The translations under genes and the position numbers were made by a program. A stretch of 64,000 nucleotides of DNA from an uncultured Ralstonia sp. (GTDB lineage: Bacteria > Pseudomonadota > Gammaproteobacteria > Burkholderiales > Burkholderiaceae): NCBI GenBank assembly GCA_913056305.1, contig CAJXMR010000001.1, positions 62,001-126,000 on the forward strand. The letters run 5' to 3'. The notes below the pieces were generated by a model. It was not told the origin of the DNA. It ran no database searches and saw nothing but the letters and a program-made list of their open reading frames with translations. Shown in pieces: positions 1 through 8,568 of the stretch; position 1 is the stretch's first letter, and every line of letters begins with the position of its first letter.

Positions 1-983
1 CCGAGATTGCGGTACTGTGCGTCAAAAAGCTCCACCAGCGCCTTGATGCTCATTGCCGACTGCAACTTCCAGTAGCCGTTTTTTTCGGCCAGCATTTTCC
101 TGGCCATTTGTGGCAGCTCAAGTCGAAGTTGAGCGGCTTCATGTGTCACCCCAACCGCATCCGGCACGCTGACAAGCATGGCTTTGCTGACGTCGAACTG
201 TTTACCGCGCGTAACAATCACGGACGCCTGGCTGTAGACGTCCTTTGCCCCCTCCTTGCGAGGCAGGGGTTTGCCATCCTTATCGAACGGCACACCGGGG
301 TAAGGGTTACCCAAAAGCGCTGCTGATGCGTTCTGCTTGTTCACGTCGTACTCGGGCAAGACAGCAGACAAGCTCGCTTCTGACAACGGAACCGCACGCG
401 TGCAACTCGCCTTTGGAGCATTGACACAAGCCATACGCTGATTCCGGAGTTTCTCGTTTCCGGCATACCGCTCGCGTACCTTGTCACTCCAGGGAGTATC
501 GCTAAAACCGATCCAAACACGCTGCGTGTTCATCGCATCAGGAATAACAAACAGCATTGCAGCGGCGTACCCGTCGACTCGCTTACAGCTGAACTCCTTT
601 GCTTCGCCAGGCACGGGCAACTGTGCGATTGGCATTGGCGTCAAATAGCCCAGCGTATCGACCTGGAATGCTTGCCAGCCCTTCTGGGCTTTTATTTCGG
701 GGGTGTGTGCATGCTCGTAGTACGCATAGACGTATCCACCGCGTAGCGTTCGCATGACATAGCCGGAGTAGCTGAGCTTAGGATCGGCAACTCCGGGCAA
801 CAGCTTTTCGATGGCCCCGTGCTTACTGTCAGCGTACTGCTTCTCGGCGAGACCAGGCCGCACCAGCAGCATGGGCAGCCCTGACTTGATACACGAGGCG
901 CAGCCTCCTGATCCACATTGTGGGACACCCACCGCAGCTTGGTTGGCGTTCTGTGCGTACTTTCCTGTGACTTCGCCTGCCAT
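1..983 (-). CDS. VasX-like T6SS effector (BTH_I2691 type), 3' part missing
   Basis: Reading leftward from an ATG at 983, one uninterrupted frame runs off the left end of the window, so only about the first 327 residues are present. The N-terminus carries a Cys-rich segment CGSGGCASC followed by KSGLPMLLVRPGLA. This matches the start of the toxin VasX N-terminal / BTH_I2691 effector family, where a CxxC pair precedes a GLP-[IL]-LPVR motif. Family members are large membrane-active toxins delivered by VgrG. The gene starts 4 bp after the DUF4123 adaptor, which follows vgrG: the usual tip, loader, cargo order. GC content is visibly lower than in the tss genes, suggesting separate acquisition. The pore-forming C-terminus and the immunity gene would lie outside the window. 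Family assignment is fairly sure; activity is inferred. Confidence 0.75.
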   Translation of the reverse strand, partial: MAGEVTGKYAQNANQAAVGVPQCGSGGCASCIKSGLPMLLVRPGLAEKQYADSKHGAIEKLLPGVADPKLSYSGYVMRTLRGGYVYAYYEHAHTPEIKAQKGWQAFQVDTLGYLTPMPIAQLPVPGEAKEFSCKRVDGYAAAMLFVIPDAMNTQRVWIGFSDTPWSDKVRERYAGNEKLRNQRMACVNAPKASCTRAVPLSEASLSAVLPEYDVNKQNASAALLGNPYPGVPFDKDGKPLPRKEGAKDVYSQASVIVTRGKQFDVSKAMLVSVPDAVGVTHEAAQLRLELPQMARKMLAEKNGYWKLQSAMSIKALVELFDAQYRNL

Positions 984-987
984 GACT

Positions 988-1935
988 TCACTCCGCGTTC
1001 GCGCCAAGTTGTGGGGTCGAAAGATTGTGAGGCGCAGATGTGTCCATCAATTCCTGCCGAATTGCATCCCAAGACTCATCGGATAGCTCGCTCAACCGCA
1101 ACCCGAGATTGGATGATTCTCGTAACGCTGACTTGACCACCTCCATCACACGCGGATGCTCGCAAAGACGCGGATGAATCTGCAGGATGTAGGCTGCCAG
1201 GACCACGATGTCTGCAGCCTGAACTAACTCGAGCGATTGAGCCGCCGCAACCGCATCCATTGCCTGCCGCAAGTAGTCAGGAGGCAGCATCGGCTGAAAA
1301 CGTTGCCAGCCCCGCAGCAACTGCTGAACAAGCTCGCAGTTACGCAGACGCGCCCATTGCTCGGGTGGCAATTTCTTGTAGTTGAGCTGCCAATCTGCGG
1401 GCTGCGGCACAGCATGAGCTACAAGCTCGTTGCGTCGATCCAGGGTCCACCACTGACTGATTGGCCCAAACCACTCCCGACGCTGTGCTTCGTCCAAGAC
1501 AGACCACACCAGCTCAAATACACGACGATCAGCCAATCGAAGATAGCGAGTACCGGCGGGCATTCCAACTGGGGTCATGCAACGTGCGAGATGCTTGACT
1601 ATTGCCTCAGGGGCCGCAGCGGAGCGCAGCCATCCTCCAACAGCGAAGCCCTCGTCATTCTCTATATCTGCGTCTCCCTGCTCTTCCAAGGCGGCCATAA
1701 GGCTTGCTCTGAGCACCTGCACAGATGCAGGTCTGAGTCGGACCAAACAAGGAAGCTGATGAGCCGACAACCGCGCAGACTCGATCACTATCGGAAACAC
1801 TTCGCAACCCGCGGCAAGAATGAAATCCCGCTCCAAGGGTTCCCGCAACATTGGATCGAGCAGAAGATAGGCACGCTCCTCGTCGTTCGCGTGTAGAGAC
1901 TCTCCAAGTGTTCGCAGCAGACTATCGAAAGACAT
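988..1935 (-). CDS. DUF4123 effector-loading adaptor (Tap/TEC type)
   Basis: A 315-residue protein with the layout of the DUF4123 family. These cytoplasmic adaptor/chaperones bind an effector and mount it on a specific VgrG. Near the N-terminus is the family-like stretch RAYLLLDPMLREPLE, then a beta-rich part and SLVRLRP-like residues (LPCLVRLRPAS). The C-terminal half is helical. It sits 8 bp after vgrG and 4 bp before the VasX-like effector, so it is almost certainly dedicated to that pair. The start at 1935 is the first ATG after the vgrG stop; its ribosome binding site is weak, which fits translational coupling. No catalytic motif is visible. The family call rests on context as much as on residues. 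Confidence 0.75.
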   Translation of the reverse strand: MSFDSLLRTLGESLHANDEERAYLLLDPMLREPLERDFILAAGCEVFPIVIESARLSAHQLPCLVRLRPASVQVLRASLMAALEEQGDADIENDEGFAVGGWLRSAAAPEAIVKHLARCMTPVGMPAGTRYLRLADRRVFELVWSVLDEAQRREWFGPISQWWTLDRRNELVAHAVPQPADWQLNYKKLPPEQWARLRNCELVQQLLRGWQRFQPMLPPDYLRQAMDAVAAAQSLELVQAADIVVLAAYILQIHPRLCEHPRVMEVVKSALRESSNLGLRLSELSDESWDAIRQELMDTSAPHNLSTPQLGANAE

Positions 1936-1943
1936 ACGTTCGC

Positions 1944-4703
1944 TCAGAGAGTTGCCGCACCGCCTGCCGCGGCGCGTTGATCATTCTCGGGGCACGCTTT
2001 CAACTCACCCTTGGCCATCGAATTGTTCACCGCCCCACCTCCTGGCCCCACAAACTGATGCCCCGCGCCCTTGAACGTCACCATCCCCGGTGCATGCAGC
2101 TCAATCGTGCCGTTGGTCACCTTGATCTGCGCACCAGCAGCGTTGACCAGCACGTACTGCTTGGCCTCCACCGTCACGTTGGCCTGCGTGGACGCCACGG
2201 TCACGGCCTTCTCCGCCACCAGATGGCTCTCGCCCTTGAGGCTGCTCAAGCCCACCTTGCCGCTCGCCGCGTGCAGCGCGATGCCGGGCGTCGCATCCGA
2301 CGATTGCCCCACCGCCTTGCCATGCGCAAACAGGCTCACACCCTCGGCCACGGCGATGGACAGGTTGCCCCCCGCCGCCACGTTCGCGTCCTGCCTGGCA
2401 GCGAGCATCACCTGCGTACCAGCCACCAGCACGGCATCGGCCGGGGTCGTGGTCAGGATGCCCTTGGGCGCCGACACCTGCAGATGCGGCTCGCTGTAAG
2501 CGACGGCCGAGGCACCCTCGCCCGCGCTCTCGGCATGCCGCAGTACTTCGGTGGTGTGCCGCAGCTGCTTGAGCGCAGGCAGCTCCTTCGCTGACGGCTC
2601 GTCCTGCAGGCCGGCTTTCTGCTTCTGTGCCACGTCGGCCAAGGACTCAGCCAGTTCGCCCATCGCTTCGATCTGGCTGGCGGCATCTTCGCTGTCTTGC
2701 AGCGCTGCGCCGGTGCCGGCGCTGTGCGCGGTGAGCAGCAGGCCAGCGCCCGCGCGCAAGCTACCGCTGTCATCGGTGGCGAGTGCGGCGCCGTGGCCGA
2801 GATCGGCTTGGCGCGCACTGTCGATCTGCTCTTTCTGGTGGCCCAGGATCAGGCCGGTGGCGGCCTGCGTGGTGCTCAACTGGGTCCGGTTCTGGCCATC
2901 GGTGTCGTCAAACACGAGCTGGTTGTAGCCCGACGTGCCCGCCTGGCTGCCCGCCAGCGCCTGGGTCTTGATGCCCGAGAGCACGGCGTTGTGCGCGTAG
3001 GCGCCCTGACTCTTGGCGTCCCCGGCAAACCACGCAGGGGCGTTGCCGGTGGAACCGGCGGCGCCGGCCTGGTTCTGGTTGTATTGCGCATCGGTCTGGC
3101 CGGTGCCGTTGTAGGTGGCGCCCACCACCACCGGGCGGTCGATGTCGCCGTGCAGGAATTCCACCAGCACTTCCTGCCCCACCCGCGGCAACGCCACGCC
3201 GCCCCAGTTGGGGCCTGCCACCGGCGCGGCCACCCGTACCCAGCTGCCCAGGCCAGCACTCGCGCGTGCGTTATCGTCGCCCGCCGGATGCGACTGGCGG
3301 CTGGCCGAACGCGCGCCGCGCTGCCAGTGGAACTGCACCTTGATCCGATGATCGCGGTCGGTATGCACCGGCCCGCTCGCACCGATCACCAGCGCCGTCT
3401 GGCTACCGTTGACGGTCGGCCGCGGATGCAGCACCCGCCCCTGCGCGTCGCTCTGCTGCGGGCGCACCGGTACGGTATCGCGCACCACGGTGAAGTGGTT
3501 GCGGTAGAACGTGGCGTCATCGCCGGTGCCGGCGTTGTTCGCGGCGCCCAGAACGTCGCCGCCGGGCAGCGCGCCCAAGGTTTCCGCCAGCACCTGGCCG
3601 AAGCGATCGTTGAAGTTGTTGCGCGCCTCGTGCACGACGGCGAGCAACGCAAAGCGCTGGTCGCCGCCATCATCGTCGTGATCGAAATGGTCGGTCAGCT
3701 TGAAGCGCGTGCCCGGGGCCAGCGTGCGGACGCTGCCTTCGCCGTCGAACTGCTTGTCGCGCAGTTCCAGCGCTTCCATCATCAGGCGTGCGACGCGCTG
3801 CGCCTGATTGTTGTCTTCGAACCAATACTGGCCGGGGTAATCGGTGTCCTGCAGCGTCAGTTGCGGGCCGCCGTCGCCTTGCTGCTGCGCGCCCAGCTGC
3901 GCGCTGCGTTTCGCGTTGGCGCGGTAATCCCAGCTGGCGATCGACACCGCGTTGGTCTGCCAGCGGCGCGTGCCCTGCCAGCGGTCGATCACGTCTTCGG
4001 TGGCGGTAGCATCGGCGCGGCCGAAGCGGATGCTAGCCTGCGCGTTGTCGATGAAGACATCGTTGGCATCGGCGATCACCATGCGGTGCACGCCCAGCGC
4101 GTCGCCGTCCTTGGTTTCGTGCTCGAAGCAGTAGAACAGCCCTTCCTCGGCCAGCAGGCGCGTGACGAAGTCGAAGTCGCTCTCTTCATATTGCGTGATG
4201 ACGCTGCGGCGCGTGTACACGGACGCATCGCGCAGTGACCAGCGCCACGCCGGCACCAGGCGGCCCTGGCCGTTGTAATCGCCAAACAGGCTGTCGATCA
4301 CCTCGATGACGGACATGTCCTGGAACAGGAAGCTGTCGCGGCGGTGGCGCAGGAAGGCCAGCCACGGCTCGATCACCAGCCGGTAACGCACCAGCCCGCC
4401 GTTGGCGCCGATCTGTTCGAAGCGCGTGACGTGCCCGTGGAACGGGCGCAGCGTGCTGCGGCTTTGCTGCGTGAGCAGATCCAAGCGCACGGGCTGCCCG
4501 AGCAGCTTCGCCGAATCGATATCGGCGTTGTCGGACAGCGCCGTCAGCTCCAGACGGAAGCCGCCGTCATCGATATGCTCGGCAGCGTCCAGCTGCTCGG
4601 GCAGCAGCACGTTCGGCCCCAGCGGCGTTTCCAGCCGCAGCAGGCGATTGGCCTGGGTGAAGGCCGCACGCAACAGGTTTGCCAGCTCGGTCGGAGAGAC
4701 CAT
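1944..4703 (-). CDS. vgrG: VgrG spike protein (TssI), minus-strand copy
   Basis: A 919-residue VgrG, the trimeric spike that caps the Hcp tube. The N-terminal half has the gp27-like hub with the hallmark QYEESDFDFVTRLLAEEGLFY. Next come the gp5-like OB-fold (HRIKVQFHWQRG, then WVRVAAPVAGPNWGG, and the GQEVLVEFLHGDIDRPVV motif) and the C-terminal DUF2345 beta-helix (about residues 650-890). The frame stays open upstream to 4919, but that part lies inside clpV. The ATG at 4703, 11 bp after the clpV stop and giving MVSPTELANLLRAAF, is the sensible start. There is no fused catalytic domain at the C-terminus, so the cargo is likely the separate VasX-like protein loaded by the adjacent DUF4123 adaptor. 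Confidence 0.95.
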   Translation of the reverse strand: MVSPTELANLLRAAFTQANRLLRLETPLGPNVLLPEQLDAAEHIDDGGFRLELTALSDNADIDSAKLLGQPVRLDLLTQQSRSTLRPFHGHVTRFEQIGANGGLVRYRLVIEPWLAFLRHRRDSFLFQDMSVIEVIDSLFGDYNGQGRLVPAWRWSLRDASVYTRRSVITQYEESDFDFVTRLLAEEGLFYCFEHETKDGDALGVHRMVIADANDVFIDNAQASIRFGRADATATEDVIDRWQGTRRWQTNAVSIASWDYRANAKRSAQLGAQQQGDGGPQLTLQDTDYPGQYWFEDNNQAQRVARLMMEALELRDKQFDGEGSVRTLAPGTRFKLTDHFDHDDDGGDQRFALLAVVHEARNNFNDRFGQVLAETLGALPGGDVLGAANNAGTGDDATFYRNHFTVVRDTVPVRPQQSDAQGRVLHPRPTVNGSQTALVIGASGPVHTDRDHRIKVQFHWQRGARSASRQSHPAGDDNARASAGLGSWVRVAAPVAGPNWGGVALPRVGQEVLVEFLHGDIDRPVVVGATYNGTGQTDAQYNQNQAGAAGSTGNAPAWFAGDAKSQGAYAHNAVLSGIKTQALAGSQAGTSGYNQLVFDDTDGQNRTQLSTTQAATGLILGHQKEQIDSARQADLGHGAALATDDSGSLRAGAGLLLTAHSAGTGAALQDSEDAASQIEAMGELAESLADVAQKQKAGLQDEPSAKELPALKQLRHTTEVLRHAESAGEGASAVAYSEPHLQVSAPKGILTTTPADAVLVAGTQVMLAARQDANVAAGGNLSIAVAEGVSLFAHGKAVGQSSDATPGIALHAASGKVGLSSLKGESHLVAEKAVTVASTQANVTVEAKQYVLVNAAGAQIKVTNGTIELHAPGMVTFKGAGHQFVGPGGGAVNNSMAKGELKACPENDQRAAAGGAATL

Positions 4704-4714
4704 GGTGTGCTCGC

Positions 4715-7426
4715 TTAGTTGATGCGGTACTTGAACTCGCCGCTCTTGCCGACGCCGACTTTGATCTTCTCCACGCTGCCACCCTCGGCCATGCGCGTCA
4801 GGACGGATTCGGCAATCTCCGGCAGCAGCGTGCCGTTGAGGATGTGGTCGACCGCGCGGGCGCCGGCATCGACCTCGGTGCAGCGGGCGAGCACCGATTC
4901 CACCAGCGCGGTGTCCCACTGGAACGTGGCCTTGTGGTTCGCGGCCACGCGGTCGCGGATGCGGCCCAGCTTGAGCGTGATGATCTCGGCCAGCACGTCG
5001 TCGGGGATCGGGTAGTACGGCACCACCTTGGTCCGCCCCAGGAAGGCCGGCTTGAACGTCTTGTAGAGCACCGGGCGCAGCATCTCGGCCAACGAATCGG
5101 CGTCGGGCAGCTCTTCGGCCGGCTTGTTGATGCAGGCCTGCATGATGGCCGACGAGCCGACGTTCGAGGTCAGGATGATGATGGTGTTGCGGAAGTCGAT
5201 CGGGCGGCCTTCGGCGTCGTCCATCTCGCCCTTGTCGAACACCTGGAAGAACATCTCCAGCACATCCGGGTGGGCCTTCTCGACTTCGTCCAGCAGCACC
5301 ACGCTGTAGGGGTTGCGGCGCACGGCCTCGGTCAGCACGCCGCCCTCGCCGTAGCCAACGTAGCCCGGCGGCGAGCCCTTGAGGCCCGACACGCTGTGCG
5401 CTTCCTGGTACTCGCTCATGTTGATGGTGACGAGCTTGCGCTCGCCGCCGTAGAGGATGTCGGCCAGGGCCAGCGCGGTCTCGGTCTTGCCCACGCCCGA
5501 CGGCCCGGCAAAGAGGAACACGCCGCGCGGCTTGTTCGGGTCTTCCAGGTTGGCGGTGGCGGTGCGCACGCGCTGGGCGATGGCGTCGAGCGCATGGTTC
5601 TGGCCGATCACGCGGGCGGCCAGCAACGGCTTGAGGTTGAGCACGGTGCGCAGCTCGTCCTTGACCATGCGGCCGAGCGGGATGCCCGTCCAGGCGGAGA
5701 CGATTTCCGACACCACGTGGCCGTCCACCTGCAGCGGCACCATCGGCGTGTCGCCTTGCAGCGCGCGCAGCTCGGCCAGCAGCGCTGCCAGTTCGTCCGG
5801 TCCATCGGTCGTGCGGGTGCGCTTGGGCATCGAGACCACGTCACTGTTGGCGGCCACCGGCAGGGCATCTTCCTCGCCGGCCTGGGCCGCGCCGCCCTCG
5901 CGGGCTTCGCGCAAGGCCTGGATGCGGGCGACCAGCGCGCGCTCCTGCGCCAGGCGCTCGGTGTTCTGCGCCACGCGCTGTTCCAGCTCAACGCGTTTGG
6001 CTTGCAGCGCTTCCAGGCGCGCATCGTGTGCGGCACCTGCGCTCTGCTCGCGCTCCAGCGCGTTGATCTCGCCCTGCAGGCGCTCCAGCGTCTTCTGGTC
6101 GTCTTCGATGGCGCCGGGCGTGGCGCTCTGGCCCAGGGCCACCTTGGCGCAGGCGGTGTCCAGCACGCTCACGGCCTTGTCCGGCAGCTGACGTCCGCTG
6201 ATATAGCGATGCGACAGGCGCACCGCCTCGGTGATCGCCTCATCCAGCACGCGCACGCCAAAGTGGCGCTCCATCAGCGGGGCCATGCCGCGCAGCATGG
6301 CGGCGGCCAGCGGCTCGCTCGGTTCTTCCACCTTGACGACCTGGAAGCGGCGGGCGAGCGCGGCGTCCTTCTCGAAGTACTTCTTGTACTCGCTCCACGT
6401 GGTGGCGGCGATGGTGCGCAGCTCGCCGCGCGCCAGCGCCGGCTTGAGCAGGTTGGCCGCATCGTTCTGCCCGGCCTGACCGCCCGCACCGATGATGGTG
6501 TGCGCCTCGTCGATGAACAGGATGATCGGCTTGGGGCTCTTCTTGACCTCGTCGATCACGTTTTTCAGGCGGTTCTCGAACTCGCCCTTGACGCTGGCGC
6601 CGGCCTGCAGCAGGCCCATGTCAAGCGTGCGCAGCGTCACGCCTTGCAGCGGCGGCGGCACGTCGCCCACGGCCACGCGCAGCGCCAGCCCTTCCACCAC
6701 GGCGGTCTTGCCCACGCCGGCCTCGCCGGTCAGGATCGGGTTGTTCTGGCGGCGGCGCATCAGGATGTCGATCACCTGGCGGATCTCGGCGTCACGACCG
6801 ATGACCGGGTCGATGCGGCCTTCGCGCGCGGCCTGCGTCAGATCCACGGTGAACTGGTCGAGCGCGGGCGTGGCCGTGAGCGCGGCAGCAGGCTTGCCGC
6901 CGCCTTCGACTTGCGCGGTCGCATCGTCAGCAATATCGACGGCCTGCTCCTGCTCTTCCGAGCCGGCGGTCATCCGTTCGAAATCGTGCTTGAGGCGGTC
7001 CGCCTCGAACTTGCCAAACAGGCGCGAGCCGCGCTCGGCCAGTGCCGACAGGCTCGGCTCGGTCAACAGCGCGAGCAGCAGGTGGCCCGAGCGGATGCGG
7101 GTGATCTGCGAATCGAGCGAGGCGATCAGCCAGCCGTGCTCGAACAGCTTGGGCAGGTACGGCGAGAACGCCGGCGTGCGCGTGTTGCCGGTCTGGAAGC
7201 GCGCTATCTCGGCTTCCAGGTCGCGCTGCAGCGCCGCCAGGTCGATGCCGCTGGCGCGTGCGGCCACGGCGAAATCGCTGCGGCGGTTTTCCAGCAGCGC
7301 CAGGAACAGGTGCTCCAGGTCGACTTCATAGTTGCCGCGCGCCATGCACAGCGAGGCGGCGCGCTCGGCGGCCTGCCGGCTGGTCGCGTTCAGCTTGGCG
7401 ATCAGGGTCTTGAGTGGGGTGGCCAT
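4715..7426 (-). CDS. clpV: T6SS sheath-recycling AAA+ ATPase ClpV (TssH)
   Basis: A 903-residue Clp/Hsp100 ATPase that unfolds and recycles the contracted TssB/TssC sheath in the cytoplasm. An N-terminal double Clp repeat (about residues 10-150) is followed by AAA domain 1, with Walker A GEAGVGKT near residue 237 and Walker B ILFIDEAH. A coiled-coil middle region contains the REQSAGAAHDARLEALQAKR stretch. AAA domain 2 has Walker A GPSGVGKT near residue 640 and Walker B VVLLDEVEKAH. Length and domain order are normal for ClpV. The start MATPLKTLIAKLN at 7426 has GGAG about 10 bases upstream. The gene lies 38 bp after tssG and just before vgrG in the same operon. Confidence 0.97.
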   Translation of the reverse strand: MATPLKTLIAKLNATSRQAAERAASLCMARGNYEVDLEHLFLALLENRRSDFAVAARASGIDLAALQRDLEAEIARFQTGNTRTPAFSPYLPKLFEHGWLIASLDSQITRIRSGHLLLALLTEPSLSALAERGSRLFGKFEADRLKHDFERMTAGSEEQEQAVDIADDATAQVEGGGKPAAALTATPALDQFTVDLTQAAREGRIDPVIGRDAEIRQVIDILMRRRQNNPILTGEAGVGKTAVVEGLALRVAVGDVPPPLQGVTLRTLDMGLLQAGASVKGEFENRLKNVIDEVKKSPKPIILFIDEAHTIIGAGGQAGQNDAANLLKPALARGELRTIAATTWSEYKKYFEKDAALARRFQVVKVEEPSEPLAAAMLRGMAPLMERHFGVRVLDEAITEAVRLSHRYISGRQLPDKAVSVLDTACAKVALGQSATPGAIEDDQKTLERLQGEINALEREQSAGAAHDARLEALQAKRVELEQRVAQNTERLAQERALVARIQALREAREGGAAQAGEEDALPVAANSDVVSMPKRTRTTDGPDELAALLAELRALQGDTPMVPLQVDGHVVSEIVSAWTGIPLGRMVKDELRTVLNLKPLLAARVIGQNHALDAIAQRVRTATANLEDPNKPRGVFLFAGPSGVGKTETALALADILYGGERKLVTINMSEYQEAHSVSGLKGSPPGYVGYGEGGVLTEAVRRNPYSVVLLDEVEKAHPDVLEMFFQVFDKGEMDDAEGRPIDFRNTIIILTSNVGSSAIMQACINKPAEELPDADSLAEMLRPVLYKTFKPAFLGRTKVVPYYPIPDDVLAEIITLKLGRIRDRVAANHKATFQWDTALVESVLARCTEVDAGARAVDHILNGTLLPEIAESVLTRMAEGGSVEKIKVGVGKSGEFKYRIN

Positions 7427-7464
7427 GACAGCAGGGCTCCAAGAAGTCGATGAAGGTGTCTGTA

Positions 7465-8568
7465 TCAGTGCAGCGGCGCGAGCGTATATTGCGCATCGCT
7501 GCGGTCCTGCTGGGCGGGGCGCGAACAGAGGAAGGTGTCCCAGCCCAACCGGCCATCATCCGGGCCGCTGTCGCGCGCACCGAGCCTGCAGCCGGTCACG
7601 TCCTGTTGGCGCAGAATCAGCTTGACCTCGAATTCGAGCGTGGTGCCGCACAGGATGGTCAGCATCTTGCGCAGCGCCAGCGCGCCGGGCGCGCCCGGCA
7701 GGAAGTTGCGGTATTGCGCGCGCTTGAGCGGCCCCATCCACAGGCGCACGCGCAGGTCGCGTTGCCACACGCGCGCGCCGGCCAGCGCGGTGGCGCCCAG
7801 CACGTTGCTGGTACCGCCGAGTCGCGTGTATTGCGAAGGGGGCACGCGATACCAACCGCCCACGAACTGCTCCACCCGCACCGGCGCCTGGAAGTAATCG
7901 CCCAGCACCTGCTGCAGATAGGTGGCGGACACCGGCCGATGCCGGATCGCCGTGGCATAGCCGGCCAGCGCCTCGTCGTGGATCGCCCCGGGGGTCAGCG
8001 ACAGATCGCGGCGCAGCGTGTCGTCGGCGGCGCCCGCCAGCGACAGCAGCATCGGCAGGTAATGCCTGCTGTTGTCGACCTCGTACTGGAACGGCAGGCG
8101 GTACTTCTTCCAGGCGAGATAGAACAGCGCCGTCGCCCGGTTCGAGAAGATGTCGAAGAAGGCCCGTGCGGCGCGGTCACGCCAGACGCTCTCGCGCTCG
8201 GCGACGATCTCGGTATAGCGCAGCGGCAACGCGCCCTGCCCGCCCAGCATGCCGAAGAACGTCGGCGTGATGGCCACGCTGTCCAGCGCGCCGTCTTCGA
8301 GCGCGGCGATGAAGGCGGTGTCGGTTTCCAGCATCTCGGCGGTGACGCGCTCGGCCTCGATACCCTGCAGCTCGCTGGGCGGAAACGACAGCGCCAGCGT
8401 GTTGCGAAAGCTCACCCGCGTGGCCAGCGTCTGCTCGGGCGCGGTGCTACTCTCGCGCGCAAACAGCTGCTCCAGCAGCCGCACGGCCTGGAAAAATTCA
8501 TACCGGTGCGGCTGCCGCAGCAGCCGGCGGATCACACCAGGATCGATTCGCCGCTGCGGGGTGCGCAT
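7465..8568 (-). CDS. tssG: T6SS baseplate subunit TssG
   Basis: A 367-residue TssG (ImpH/VasB family), part of the TssEFGK baseplate wedge. The start MRTPQRRIDPGVIRRLLRQP, followed by the conserved YEFFQAVRLLE, is typical. Later landmarks are FPPSE, FFGMLGGQGALPLRYTE, FFDIFSNRATALFY and a C-terminal DVTGCRLG. The gene overlaps the end of tssF by 37 bp, implying coupled translation and matching the joint assembly of TssF and TssG in the wedge. Nothing is missing relative to the family. Confidence 0.95.
   Translation of the reverse strand: MRTPQRRIDPGVIRRLLRQPHRYEFFQAVRLLEQLFARESSTAPEQTLATRVSFRNTLALSFPPSELQGIEAERVTAEMLETDTAFIAALEDGALDSVAITPTFFGMLGGQGALPLRYTEIVAERESVWRDRAARAFFDIFSNRATALFYLAWKKYRLPFQYEVDNSRHYLPMLLSLAGAADDTLRRDLSLTPGAIHDEALAGYATAIRHRPVSATYLQQVLGDYFQAPVRVEQFVGGWYRVPPSQYTRLGGTSNVLGATALAGARVWQRDLRVRLWMGPLKRAQYRNFLPGAPGALALRKMLTILCGTTLEFEVKLILRQQDVTGCRLGARDSGPDDGRLGWDTFLCSRPAQQDRSDAQYTLAPLH

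Noticed and set aside
4679..7453. Very long open frame on the plus strand opposite clpV (and similar ones opposite vgrG, tssC and the PHP-like gene)
   Set aside because: High-GC coding DNA leaves long antisense frames; the translated residues are rich in Arg, His, Ala and Gly without domains, while the opposite strand has intact known genes.
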